Below, in pieces: positions 14,889-22,539 of a stretch of 56,407 nt of DNA. The translations under genes were made by a program, and so were the position numbers. The notes under the pieces are model-generated. The model did not search any database and was not told the DNA's origin. It saw only the letters and a program-made list of their open reading frames with translations. The stretch comes from Deltaproteobacteria bacterium HGW-Deltaproteobacteria-3 (GTDB lineage Bacteria > Desulfobacterota > Desulfobulbia > Desulfobulbales > Desulfurivibrionaceae), in contig PHAW01000010.1 of NCBI GenBank assembly GCA_002841785.1, positions 1 through 56,407 of the forward strand. The letters run 5' to 3'. Position 1 is the stretch's first letter; each line of letters begins with the position of its first letter.

Positions 14889-15164
14889 TTAGCCCTGCCT
14901 CAGTGGCTGGCGACTAGCTATCTGCTTGGCCTTGGGTGGCCGGCCAAGGAGACTGGTCGCTTCTTTTTTTATTGGTTTCCCTGCTAGGGTGGCCAACCAT
15001 TCCTCTACGTCCTGCTTCCTCCAGGCCCAGCGTCGCCCCAGGCGCAGCGGCGGCGGGATAGAAACAGGCCAATGACGCCTTTGGAGATGACTCCTGATAG
15101 ATGCCTCCGAGACAGCCAGAGCCCGCGCCAAATCCGAGATGTAAATCAATAATTGCTGTTGCAT
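14889..15164 (-). CDS. AlpA/excisionase-like HTH protein, 91 aa
   Basis: Residues ~8-60 form a MerR/AlpA-type winged helix: ISDLARALAVSEASIRSHLQ, then RLGRRWAWRKQDVEEWLATL. The last 30 residues form a basic tail. ATG 15164 has AGGAGG with proper spacing. Proteins of this type act as recombination-directionality factors or activators of island excision genes. Its place next to attR, and the inverted-repeat array upstream (15329-15369), fit that role. It heads the leftward replication/mobilisation operon. Confidence 0.8.
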   Translation of the reverse strand: MQQQLLIYISDLARALAVSEASIRSHLQRRHWPVSIPPPLRLGRRWAWRKQDVEEWLATLAGKPIKKEATSLLGRPPKAKQIASRQPLRQG

Positions 15165-15328
15165 ATTCTCAACCTCCTGACATATTGAGCATTAATCATT
15201 TTCAGTAGTTTGATGACTTCCCTTCCAGATTCATCATGACCAACCTTGATCACAAGGATAAGGCCAACGATAGGTCAGTCAATATTTTTTTTCGATTGAT
15301 TTCAGTGTATTAGCTTAGGACAAGGTGA

Positions 15329-15369
15329 CACGTTAGGCTAGCCTACGCCTAACGTGGTATTAGGCGTAG
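15329..15369. promoter_or_regulatory. Overlapping inverted repeats upstream of the AlpA-like gene
   Basis: CACGTTAGGC (15329) pairs with GCCTAACGTG (15347). The same DNA, CTACGCCTAA (15343), also pairs with TTAGGCGTAG (15360). The TTAGGC/GCCTAA core occurs several times in 45 bp. This is a likely operator or excisionase-binding array in the 500-bp non-coding stretch between the AlpA-like gene and attR. Confidence 0.55.
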
Positions 15370-15480
15370 CCCTAACCTAAGAAATGTGAAAAAGGCGGAT
15401 TTTTTTTACGTTCTAATATGCAGACACGAAATAACAGGTCATCAACAGGACAGGCAAAAAAGAAAAGGGACAGATAACTT

Positions 15481-15494
15481 GTAAGCGCGCTTAC
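15481..15494. repeat. 14-bp perfect palindrome near attR
   Basis: GTAAGCGCGCTTAC is self-complementary throughout. It lies between the operator array and the arm repeat. Possible binding site of a dimeric regulator. Confidence 0.35.
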
Positions 15495-15561
15495 GCAAAA
15501 TAAAAATTTCTCGCAAGTAGACGCAGAGAAAAACCACGACATTGAGCTCAAGGCGGAATGC

Positions 15562-15581
15562 TTGCCCCAAATTTGCTCCAC
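15562..15581 (+). repeat. attR arm-type repeat
   Basis: Matches 787-806 at 18 of 20 positions, with TTGCCCCA and TTGCTCCA boxes 11 bp apart. It lies 104 bp inside attR and is a probable integrase arm site. Confidence 0.55.
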
Positions 15582-15685
15582 CGAAAGTGAAAAAATCTGA
15601 TTAGTCGTGAGGAATCGTGATTATTTAATTTGTTGAATTTACGAGACAAATTGTGACTGGCAGTGATTAACATTGATGAAAAAAA

Positions 15686-15735
15686 CGGACTACGAATCCG
15701 CAGGTCGCACGTTCGAATCGTGCCGGGCGCACCAG
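15686..15735 (+). repeat. attR core: displaced 3' fragment of tRNA-Arg
   Basis: These 50 bp are identical to 715-764. They represent the original chromosomal 3' end of tRNA-Arg left behind after integration. The fragment lacks the 5' half, so it is not a tRNA gene. Confidence 0.93.
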
Positions 15736-15742
15736 AAACAGC

Positions 15743-15777
15743 AAGGGCTTGGAGGAGATCCTCTAAGCCCTTTTTTT
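15743..15777 (+). terminator. Terminator, originally of tRNA-Arg
   Basis: AAGGGCTT-g-GAGGA pairs with TCCTC-t-AAGCCCTT and is followed by seven T. It directly follows the displaced tRNA 3' end, which fits its having terminated the tRNA before island insertion. Confidence 0.8.
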
Positions 15778-15900
15778 CATCCCCAGGGCCACCGCCCGGC
15801 TTGAGATTCTTGACTTTCAGCTCCATTCCGATGACAATTATACAATACCCGTAGCGGCAAAACAGCGGACTACCTCATCACACAGCATGGAGATCGTATC

Positions 15901-17024
15901 GTGCCTGGAAAACGTGGCTTGAGCCACAAAAACTACACATTCCTGGTTGTCGAGGACAATATTTCCACGCTCACCATGATCGTCAACATGCTGGCCAATC
16001 TTGGCTACAAAAACGTTATCACGGCCAGAAACGGCAAGGATGCATGGGAAAAAACCCAGGCCCCGGAATCCCAGGTCAAAATCGTTCTCTCGGACATGCT
16101 CATGCCCGAGGAGGATGGCCTCCAGCTCCTCCAGCGGATCAGGAATTCGGAGAAACACTGGCATCTGCCCTTCATCATCTGGTCAAACCGGTCACCGAAA
16201 CAGTCCTCCGCCAAAAGATCTACTCGGCGATAAAAAAGACATACGATCCCGACCCGTACCACCGCGCCCTGTTCGCCGGCAAAAAATACCTGCGCGAGGG
16301 CCAGCACGAGAGCGCCATCCGATCCCTCACGGAAGCCAGAATTCTGCAACCACGGCAATCCGCCACCTATTTCCATCTTGCCCAGGCATTGGAAAAGGTC
16401 GGCAGAATGGAAGAGGCCGAAGAAAACTACAAGCTTTGCAAGGATTCCAGCAACGACCTCTATGTCCGGTCGCTGGACGGGCTGGCCCGGATCTATCAAC
16501 GCAAGGGCGATCACGTCAATGCCCTGGAAGTACTCAAAAAAGCGATCGCGATCTCGCCCAACACCCCGGATCGCCACCTGGATCTTTCCGGGCAATTCAA
16601 AGCCGTGGGCAACACGGGCGAAGCAAAAGCCTCCCTGGCAACGGCGCTGAAGCTCTCCAAAAAGACGGTGAAGCTGCCCCCCAGATATATCGAGGCCTGC
16701 CTGGACTTCGGCATGGACACCGAAGCCGAGGCGATCATGCACCGGAGCATGGGCGGGGACATGGAGGACATTGCCCTCTTGAACCAGATGGGCATTGTCT
16801 GCCGGCATCGCAGGGAGTATGAACGGGCCCAAAAATACTATAAACGCGCCTTACAGATTGCCCCGGACGACGAATCGCTCAACTATAACTATGCGGTACT
16901 GCTTGTCGACCTGAAGGATTACAAGGGCGCACGCAGCTATCTCTACCATGTTCTCCGGCAAAACCCAGAATCCGAGAATGCCCTGGCCCTCATCATCACG
17001 CTGGATAAGCGCGAGGCATACTGA
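15901..17024 (+). pseudogene. Response regulator-TPR protein, broken by an internal deletion/frameshift
   Basis: The first frame (GTG 15901, GGAGATC before it) gives a CheY-like receiver: acidic VVEDN, phospho-acceptor Asp in VLSDMLMPEEDG, then HLPFII. The frame then becomes meaningless and stops at 16233. The receiver end (HHLVKPVTE with its conserved Lys) and a long TPR region continue in another frame to 17024 (LREGQHESAIRSL, RALQIAPDDESLNYNYA). About 20-25 residues of the usual alpha4 region are missing at ~16174-16190, so this looks like a short out-of-frame deletion rather than one lost base. Intact relatives are single proteins that pass a phosphorylation signal to TPR partners. Confidence 0.8.
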
Positions 17025-17181
17025 TGAGGGTGCCGCGGCTATCCGTATTTTTAACGTATTGACTCGGCTTCCAGCCTTTTGTTATGGTGTTGTCCAAGCC
17101 GCCTCACCCCCATTTCTGTTCAGTTGGAAAAGACGATGAGAGTTTGGCCACGAATCGACCCCGTTCCCAGGGAGGAGCGCC

Positions 17182-17403
17182 ATGCAGTGCTGGGATTTTC
17201 ACAACTGCGGAGAAAAGAAAAAAAACTGCCCGGCCTTCCCGGTTTCGGGGAAAAACTGCGCCTTGCTGGCCGGCACCATCGGCTCCGGCCAGCCCCTGTT
17301 TACCTTTACCCAAAAAAGTGAACGGTGTCTGCGCTGCTCCTTCTTCCACAGCGAACACTACGCCGAAAAGTTCGACGGCAGGATCGATTTTGAGCCGTTT
17401 TAG
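17182..17403 (+). CDS. Two-CW domain protein, 73 aa
   Basis: The Cys pattern is CWDFHNCG, CPAF, CALL, CLRC, followed by FFHSEHY. This matches small two-CW-type proteins of anaerobic bacteria, thought to bind metal. ATG 17182 follows GGGAGGAGC. Cytosolic, with no signal peptide. Related modules are often fused to sensor proteins; here it stands alone. The function is unknown. Confidence 0.7.
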   Translation: MQCWDFHNCGEKKKNCPAFPVSGKNCALLAGTIGSGQPLFTFTQKSERCLRCSFFHSEHYAEKFDGRIDFEPF

Positions 17404-17636
17404 CAAGAAAACCGCAATTCGTGCCGGGGAGAGCGGAAACATCATGGTTTCAGCAGGGCGGCGTACACCATATTTTTTTGTTTTCGACCCCTCCGGATCA
17501 TTTTTATAAAAAAATGTGCAAATCCAGGCAAATACGGTTACAGTAGTAATCATTAACGATAATTGACTCATACTCGTACCTCTCTGCAGCCGCACGCACC
17601 GCCCCATCTGCCCCGATACACCAGGAGACTCTTTCC

Positions 17637-18142
17637 ATGCGCCTTCCCTCCAGCAGACGCTCATTCCTCAAGGCCTCGCTGCTGACCACCCTTGCTTTGC
17701 TCCACCCTGAAAAGGCATGGGCCAATTTTTCTCCCGCGAATCAGCCTTCGGGCCGGCTGAACCTCTACAACCTCCATACCGGCGAAAAAATCAACACCAC
17801 CTATCGCGACCCGGACGGCCAGTACAATCCGCAAGCCATCCAGGAACTGAACCGGCTGTTGCGCTGCCACCATACAAACGAACAGCATCGGGGCGCAACA
17901 ACGAGATCCACATCATCTCGGGCTACCGTTCGCCGAAATACAACGACATCCTCATCAGCCGGGGCCACAAGGTGGCGAAACACAGCCTGCATCTCGAAGG
18001 CCGCGCCCTGGACATCCGCATCCCCGGCACCCCCCTGGCCAACCTCCAGCGCACCGCCCTCTCGCTCCGCATCGGCGGGGTGGGCTATTACCCCAGCGGA
18101 GACTTCGTCCATATCGATTCAGGAACCTTCCGCACTTGGTAA
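17637..18142 (+). pseudogene. YcbK-like DUF882/peptidase M15 protein, frameshifted
   Basis: The N-terminus is a twin-arginine signal (SRRSFLKASLLTTLALL), then LNLYNLHTGEKINTTY and LNRLLRCHHTNE, as in DUF882 proteins. The frame is lost near 17883. The rest (NNEIHIISGYRSPKYN, KHSLHLEGRALDIRIPG, DFVHID), with the zinc and catalytic His/Asp residues, reads in another frame to 18142. Some 15-18 residues normally between the two parts are missing, again a short out-of-frame deletion. Intact members are exported murein-associated enzymes. It precedes an L,D-transpeptidase, mirroring ycbB-ycbK in E. coli. Confidence 0.8.
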
Positions 18143-18168
18143 TCAGGGCGAAAAACCCATCTGCTCCC

Positions 18169-19338
18169 ATGTCTCCGGCCCCGCACCTCTTCCGCTTTTT
18201 CTGCTGCGTCCTTATCATTGCCCTGTTTCCGGTTTCGGCAATGGCAGCGCCCGAAGCGCCCTCGGCAAGGGGAGAGCTGTGCTTGTTGCCCGGGCTGGAG
18301 AAGGCCCTTGCCCGGTATCACCACCTTGCCGCGCAAGGCGGCTGGCCGCAGGTTCCGGCCGGTCCCACCCTGCGCGAAGGCGACATGGATGTCCGCATCC
18401 CCCTCCTGCGGAAACGCCTTACCGCAAGCGGAGATCTGCCTGCGCCAACGGAAGAGGAATATTTTTTCCTTTTCGACGAAACCCTCAGGGAGGCGGTGCA
18501 GAGGTTTCAAATCCGCCATGGTCTCATTGCCGATGGCGTTGTCGGAACCAAAACCCTGACCGAACTCAATGTCCCGGTCAGCGAACGCATCCGGCAACTC
18601 GCCGCAAGCCTCGAACGCTGCCAGCCATTGCCGTCCCTGCTGGAGCCGCGCCATATTCTGGTCAATATCGCCGATTTCACCCTCAAGCTGTACGAGGATG
18701 GCGAACTCCGGCTCTCCATGCCCGTGATTGTCGGCAAGACCTACCGGCAAACCCCGGTGTTCAACGGGCGCATCTCTTCCCTGGTGCTCAATCCGACCTG
18801 GGAGGTGCCGCACAGCATCGCCACCAAGGATCTTCTGCCGAAGATCAAAAAAAATCCAGGCTATCTCCGCAAGTCCGATATCCGGGTGTTTCTCGGCTGG
18901 AACCCCGGCACGGAGATCGACTCGGCCGGGGTCGACTGGACCAGCCTTTCCCCTTCGCGCTTTCCCTACCGGCTGCGCCAGGAACCCGGACCGGCCAATG
19001 CCCTTGGCCGGGTGAAGTTCCTCTTTCCCAATCCCTACGATGTCTACCTGCACGACACCCCTTCCCAGGAGCTGTTCCAGAAGGACGCCCGCACCTTCAG
19101 CTCCGGCTGCATCCGTTTGGCAAACCCTCTGGAATTGGCGGTCTATCTCCTCCAGGACACCCCCCTGGGTTCCATGGAAGCCCTGACTGCGGCGATCGCC
19201 GGCGAAAAGACGCAGAGCATACCCATCCCCTCGCCCATCGCCGTATATATGGCCTACATGACCGCCTGGGTTGATCGTGACGGCACGGTTCAGTTTCGGC
19301 GGGATATCTACAACCGCGATCCGGCTCCGCAGCAATAA
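18169..19338 (+). CDS. L,D-transpeptidase (YcbB/LdtD-like), 389 aa
   Basis: A signal peptide (FFCCVLIIALFPVSAMAA) leads to a peptidoglycan-binding helical domain (TLREAVQRFQIRHGLIADGVVGTKTLTELN, ~115-150). The YkuD catalytic domain follows, with the LVNIADFTLKLYEDG start, LHDTPSQELF, and catalytic Cys in SSGCIRLANP. It links diaminopimelate residues of neighbouring murein stems (3-3 cross-links) in the periplasm. ATG 18169 is chosen for its signal peptide; an upstream TTG at 18136 would overlap the broken DUF882 gene. The length fits short YcbB relatives. Confidence 0.9.
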   Translation: MSPAPHLFRFFCCVLIIALFPVSAMAAPEAPSARGELCLLPGLEKALARYHHLAAQGGWPQVPAGPTLREGDMDVRIPLLRKRLTASGDLPAPTEEEYFFLFDETLREAVQRFQIRHGLIADGVVGTKTLTELNVPVSERIRQLAASLERCQPLPSLLEPRHILVNIADFTLKLYEDGELRLSMPVIVGKTYRQTPVFNGRISSLVLNPTWEVPHSIATKDLLPKIKKNPGYLRKSDIRVFLGWNPGTEIDSAGVDWTSLSPSRFPYRLRQEPGPANALGRVKFLFPNPYDVYLHDTPSQELFQKDARTFSSGCIRLANPLELAVYLLQDTPLGSMEALTAAIAGEKTQSIPIPSPIAVYMAYMTAWVDRDGTVQFRRDIYNRDPAPQQ

Positions 19339-19380
19339 GGGTGGAGAAAAAATTACGGGAAGGCGGGGTGGAGGGGGAAA

Positions 19381-19721
19381 TCAGCCCCTGCTTGAGAGGA
19401 CGATTCCCAGCACGATGAGGGTCAGGCCGGCCACCTTGTACAGGGTGACCTGTTCGTTGAGCAGGATCGCCGAGGCCAGAAACACCAGGACAAAATTGAG
19501 GCCCATGAAGGGATAGGCATAGCTGAGATCAAAGGCGGTCATGGCGGCCATCCAGCAGAGCGAGGCCAGAAAGGCCGCGACAAAGCCGCTCATGTGAGCA
19601 GAAAGATCAGCTTGGGGAGCAGCTCGCCGGGCAGGTTTCCATGAAACGGCACCCGCCACTTGATGATCAACTGGCCGTAAACCGTAAAGAGTATGGTGCC
19701 GAAGATGTACAGATGCGCCAT
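19381..19721 (-). pseudogene. SMR/ArnE-F-like small flippase, frameshifted
   Basis: The start (ATG 19721, overlapping the wecE stop) reads MAHLYIFGTILFTVYGQLIIKW and reaches a stop just after LPKLIFLLT. The remaining three membrane segments (SGFVAAFLASLCWMAAMTA; YPFMGLNFVLVFLASAILL; YKVAGLTLIVLGIVL) continue in another frame to 19381. About 10 residues seem lost near 19593. Intact relatives flip lipid-linked sugars or export small cations. Its position behind GT2, wecE and a GT-C-like gene suggests a sugar flippase. Confidence 0.78.
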
Positions 19722-20857
19722 CAGTTTTTCCCGCTCCATTGCGTGATTTTCTCGCAGACCGTGTCGATCTCTTCCCCGGTAATCCCATAATACAGGGGCA
19801 GTCGGATGAGCCGCTCGCTCTGGCTGGTGGTGTAGATGTCCCTGCCGGAAAAACGCCCGTATTTCAGGCCCGCCGGCGCGCTGTGCAGCGGCACATAGTG
19901 GAACACCGCCCAGATCACAGACTGCTTGAAAAGATCGAGCAGCGCGGTGCGCTCCTCCAGATCCTTGACCTTGAGATAAAACATGTGCGCATTGTGCTGG
20001 CAGGTTTCCGGAATCACCGGGAGTTCGATGACTCCGGCGGCAGCCAGGGGGCCCAGCGTGTCGCGGTAGGCCCGCCAGCTCTTGAGCCGCTCACCGTTGA
20101 TCTCCTCCGCCTTCTCCAACTGCCCCCAGAGATAGGCGGCCTGGAGCTCGGAGGGCAGGTAGCTGCTGCCGATGTCCACCCAACTGTATTTGTCCACCAT
20201 GCCGCGGAAAAACTGGCTGCGGTTGGTGCCTTTCTCGCGGATGATCTCGGCCCGCTCGGTAAAACGCCCGTCGTTGATGATCAGCAGCCCGCCCTCGCCG
20301 CCGCTGGTGTAATTCTTGGTCTCGTGGAAGCTGTAGGCGCCGAGATGGCCGATGGTTCCCAGCGGCCTGCCCTTGTAGCGGCTCATCATCCCCTGGGCCG
20401 CATCCTCGATGACAAAGAGGCCATACTTCTCGGCCAGGGTCATGATGGTGTCCATCTCGCAGCCCACCCCGGCATAATGGACCGGGACAATGGCCTTGGT
20501 CTGCGGGGTGATCGCCGCCTCGATGCGGGTCTCGTCGATGTTCATGGTGTCGGGGCGGATGTCGACGAAGACGATGCGCGCCCCGCGCAGGGCAAAAGCA
20601 TTGGCGGTGCTGACAAAGGTATAGCTCGGCATGATCACCTCATCCCCGGGCTCGATGCCGATGAGAATGGCGGCCATCTCCAGGGCATGGGTGCAGGAGG
20701 GGGTGAGCAGGGTTTTCCGGCAGCCGAGCTGCTCTTCAAACCACCGCTGGCAGCGCTTGCCGAACGGGCCATCGCCGGAAATCTGCGGGCTCTTCATCGC
20801 CTCAAGGACGTACTGCTCTTCGTTGCCTGTGTGCGGGGGCCTGTTGAAGGGGATCAT
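19721..20857 (-). CDS. wecE: dTDP-4-amino-4,6-dideoxygalactose transaminase
   Basis: This 378-aa protein closely follows E. coli WecE: MIPFNRPP, GDEVIMPSYTFVSTANAFALRGA, DIRPDTMNIDETRIEAAIT, and the PLP lysine in SFHETKNY. It also has EKGTNRSQFFRG and HYVPLHSAPAG. It transfers an amino group from Glu to TDP-4-keto-6-deoxyglucose, giving TDP-Fuc4N. It overlaps the WbqC gene by ATGA and the flippase gene by TGATG, so it is one operon. It supplies the aminosugar for the envelope modification encoded around it. Confidence 0.92.
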   Translation of the reverse strand: MIPFNRPPHTGNEEQYVLEAMKSPQISGDGPFGKRCQRWFEEQLGCRKTLLTPSCTHALEMAAILIGIEPGDEVIMPSYTFVSTANAFALRGARIVFVDIRPDTMNIDETRIEAAITPQTKAIVPVHYAGVGCEMDTIMTLAEKYGLFVIEDAAQGMMSRYKGRPLGTIGHLGAYSFHETKNYTSGGEGGLLIINDGRFTERAEIIREKGTNRSQFFRGMVDKYSWVDIGSSYLPSELQAAYLWGQLEKAEEINGERLKSWRAYRDTLGPLAAAGVIELPVIPETCQHNAHMFYLKVKDLEERTALLDLFKQSVIWAVFHYVPLHSAPAGLKYGRFSGRDIYTTSQSERLIRLPLYYGITGEEIDTVCEKITQWSGKN

Positions 20858-21546
20858 CGTTGCACGCCTTTCATGAATTTCGGGGCATTGACGCCCTCGT
20901 TGAACAGCAGGTCCACAATGCTCACCCCGTGCTCAAAGGGCGGGAAGAGCTGGGTGTATTCGGGGTAGCCGCTGTAGTCCATCCATTCGACCCCGATCCC
21001 CGCCTCGGCGAAAATCGCGGCGTCGAGATATGTGGCCGCAGCGGGACCGCTCAGGTAGGTGGTGGCGCCCAGGGTTTTGCATAACTCCAGCAGGCGCTCG
21101 CTTTTGCCCGGCGCCAGGGTGAATTCGCTGGAGCAGCGAATGGTGGTGGTGATCCCCAGCAGTCCGTTGATGGCCAGGATGAATTTCCGGTTTATCTCGC
21201 TGAGCCAGGTCTCGGTTGCGCCCAGGTACAGCTCCGCGAAAAACTCCTTGTACTCTTTGAAATGCGCGGCCTTGGCATAGTTCTGGGCGAGCATCTTCCA
21301 GTGCTGTTTGTGCCAGGCCGGATTGGCGATCCTGGTCTCCAGAATCGTCTGGGACAATGATTCCACCCGCACCGGAATAGTGATCCACTCCAGGCCCTTT
21401 TGGGTCTTGATCTTGTTGCGGTTGCGCCAGTCGTTCTTGGTGTACTGCATGTCGTCGTAGAGCACGAACTCGTCGACGCTGCCGATGATGTCGAAATATC
21501 CCTTCCAGGGGATATAATTGGATTGGAGAATGGCGACCTTCTTCAT
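20854..21546 (-). CDS. WbqC-family protein, 230 aa
   Basis: The family start KKVAILQSNYIPWKGYFDII is followed by EFVLYDDMQYTKNDWRNRN, then SGPAAATYLD and GVEWMDYSGYPEYTQLFPPFEHGVSIVDLLFN. All are hallmark WbqC segments. Members occur in O-antigen and glycan loci and are thought to acylate or otherwise modify amino sugars. ATG 21546 overlaps the GT2 stop (ATGA), and its own stop overlaps wecE. It likely modifies the 4-amino group made by WecE. Confidence 0.88.
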   Translation of the reverse strand: MKKVAILQSNYIPWKGYFDIIGSVDEFVLYDDMQYTKNDWRNRNKIKTQKGLEWITIPVRVESLSQTILETRIANPAWHKQHWKMLAQNYAKAAHFKEYKEFFAELYLGATETWLSEINRKFILAINGLLGITTTIRCSSEFTLAPGKSERLLELCKTLGATTYLSGPAAATYLDAAIFAEAGIGVEWMDYSGYPEYTQLFPPFEHGVSIVDLLFNEGVNAPKFMKGVQR

Positions 21547-22487
21547 GACCCGGGCTCGAGATTGACAACTTCCTGGATGATGTACAGCGGCCTCCCCTTG
21601 ACCTCGTCGAAGATCTTGCCGATGTACAGGCCCAGAATCCCCAAAATGCCGAAAAGAAGGCCGAACATGAAAAACATCGAAACCATCAGGCTGGTCCACC
21701 CCTCGGCGATGTCGCCGTAGAGAAAATAGCTCAAAACCAGCCACAAGGCGTAGAGCATGCTGCCCAGGGCAATGAAGAAACCGAACTGGATGAAGAGCCG
21801 CAGCGGCTTGTTGGAGTGGGCCACGATGGAGTCGATGGCCAGATTGACCAGCTTGCTGAAGTTGTAGGAGGATTTGCCGTACAACCGGTCATCGTGCTCC
21901 ACCGGAATCTGGGTTCTCTTGAAGCCGGCGATCTTGACAAACAGCGGAAAAGAACGGTTCTGCTCCCGGAAGCGGTTGACGGTTTCGATCACCTGGCGAG
22001 AAAAGATGCCGAAATTGGCAATGGTCTTGTCATGCTCCGTGTCGGTGAAATACTCCAGGACCCGGTAAAACAGCCGGGAGGAGAGCCTCTTGAAAAAGCT
22101 GTCCTGCCGCTCCACCCTCTGCCCGAAAACGACGTCGTAGCCCTCCCTTGCCTTGGCGTAGAGCTTAGCGATCTCCTCGGGCTTGTCCTGCAGGTCGCAG
22201 TCCATCACCACCACCCAGTCGCCCCGGGCATGATCGAGCCCGGCGGTGATGGCGTAGTGCTGGCCGAAATTGCGGGAAAGGTTGATCCCCTTGATTCTGT
22301 GGTCCTGGCGGGCAAGTGTCTGGATATGCTCCCACGAACCCTGCGGGCAGGCGTCGTTGACCAGAATGATCTCAAAATCGTCGGCAATGGGGGCAAGGGT
22401 TGCGGCAACCCTTTCGCAGAGCGCGCCCAGACAGTCGCGGCAGCCATAGACCGGGGATACCACACTGATCTTTACCGGCTTGGGCAC
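21543..22487 (-). CDS. Polyprenyl-phosphate glycosyltransferase (GT2, GtrB/ArnC-like), 314 aa
   Basis: The N-terminal GT-A fold has SVVSPVYGC, a DxD-like VMDCDLQDKPEE and the GKSSYNFSKL loop. Two C-terminal membrane helices follow (LFIQFGFFIALGSMLYALWLV; SLMVSMFFMFGLLFGILGILGLYI). This is the GtrB/ArnC/DPM1 layout. It should move a sugar from its nucleotide onto undecaprenyl phosphate at the inner face of the membrane. It lies 52 bp after the GT-C-like gene and overlaps wbqC. Confidence 0.9.
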   Translation of the reverse strand: MPKPVKISVVSPVYGCRDCLGALCERVAATLAPIADDFEIILVNDACPQGSWEHIQTLARQDHRIKGINLSRNFGQHYAITAGLDHARGDWVVVMDCDLQDKPEEIAKLYAKAREGYDVVFGQRVERQDSFFKRLSSRLFYRVLEYFTDTEHDKTIANFGIFSRQVIETVNRFREQNRSFPLFVKIAGFKRTQIPVEHDDRLYGKSSYNFSKLVNLAIDSIVAHSNKPLRLFIQFGFFIALGSMLYALWLVLSYFLYGDIAEGWTSLMVSMFFMFGLLFGILGILGLYIGKIFDEVKGRPLYIIQEVVNLEPGS

Positions 22488-22539
22488 GGGACTCCCCCTT
22501 TGTCGTTAACGGTTGCGGTTCGTTCAACAAAAAACACGC

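Larger units (their letters stand above)
715..15735. mobile_element. 15-kb integrative mobilizable element at tRNA-Arg(ACG)
   Basis: The element is bounded by two identical 50-bp direct repeats, one forming the 3' half of tRNA-Arg and one at 15686-15735. Just inside attL lies a tyrosine integrase, and near attR an AlpA-like DNA-binding protein, a typical excisionase position. In between are a toxin-antitoxin pair, replication genes, mobC, relaxase, an overprinted mobB, a DotA/TraY homologue and several small exported or membrane proteins. No T4CP, VirB4/TraU ATPase or pilus gene is recognisable, so the element is probably mobilizable rather than self-conjugative. The limits are seen directly in the sequence; the lifestyle is inferred. 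Confidence 0.9.

Noticed and set aside
15686-15735. A second tRNA-Arg
   Set aside because: Only the 3' part is present; it is the attR remnant.
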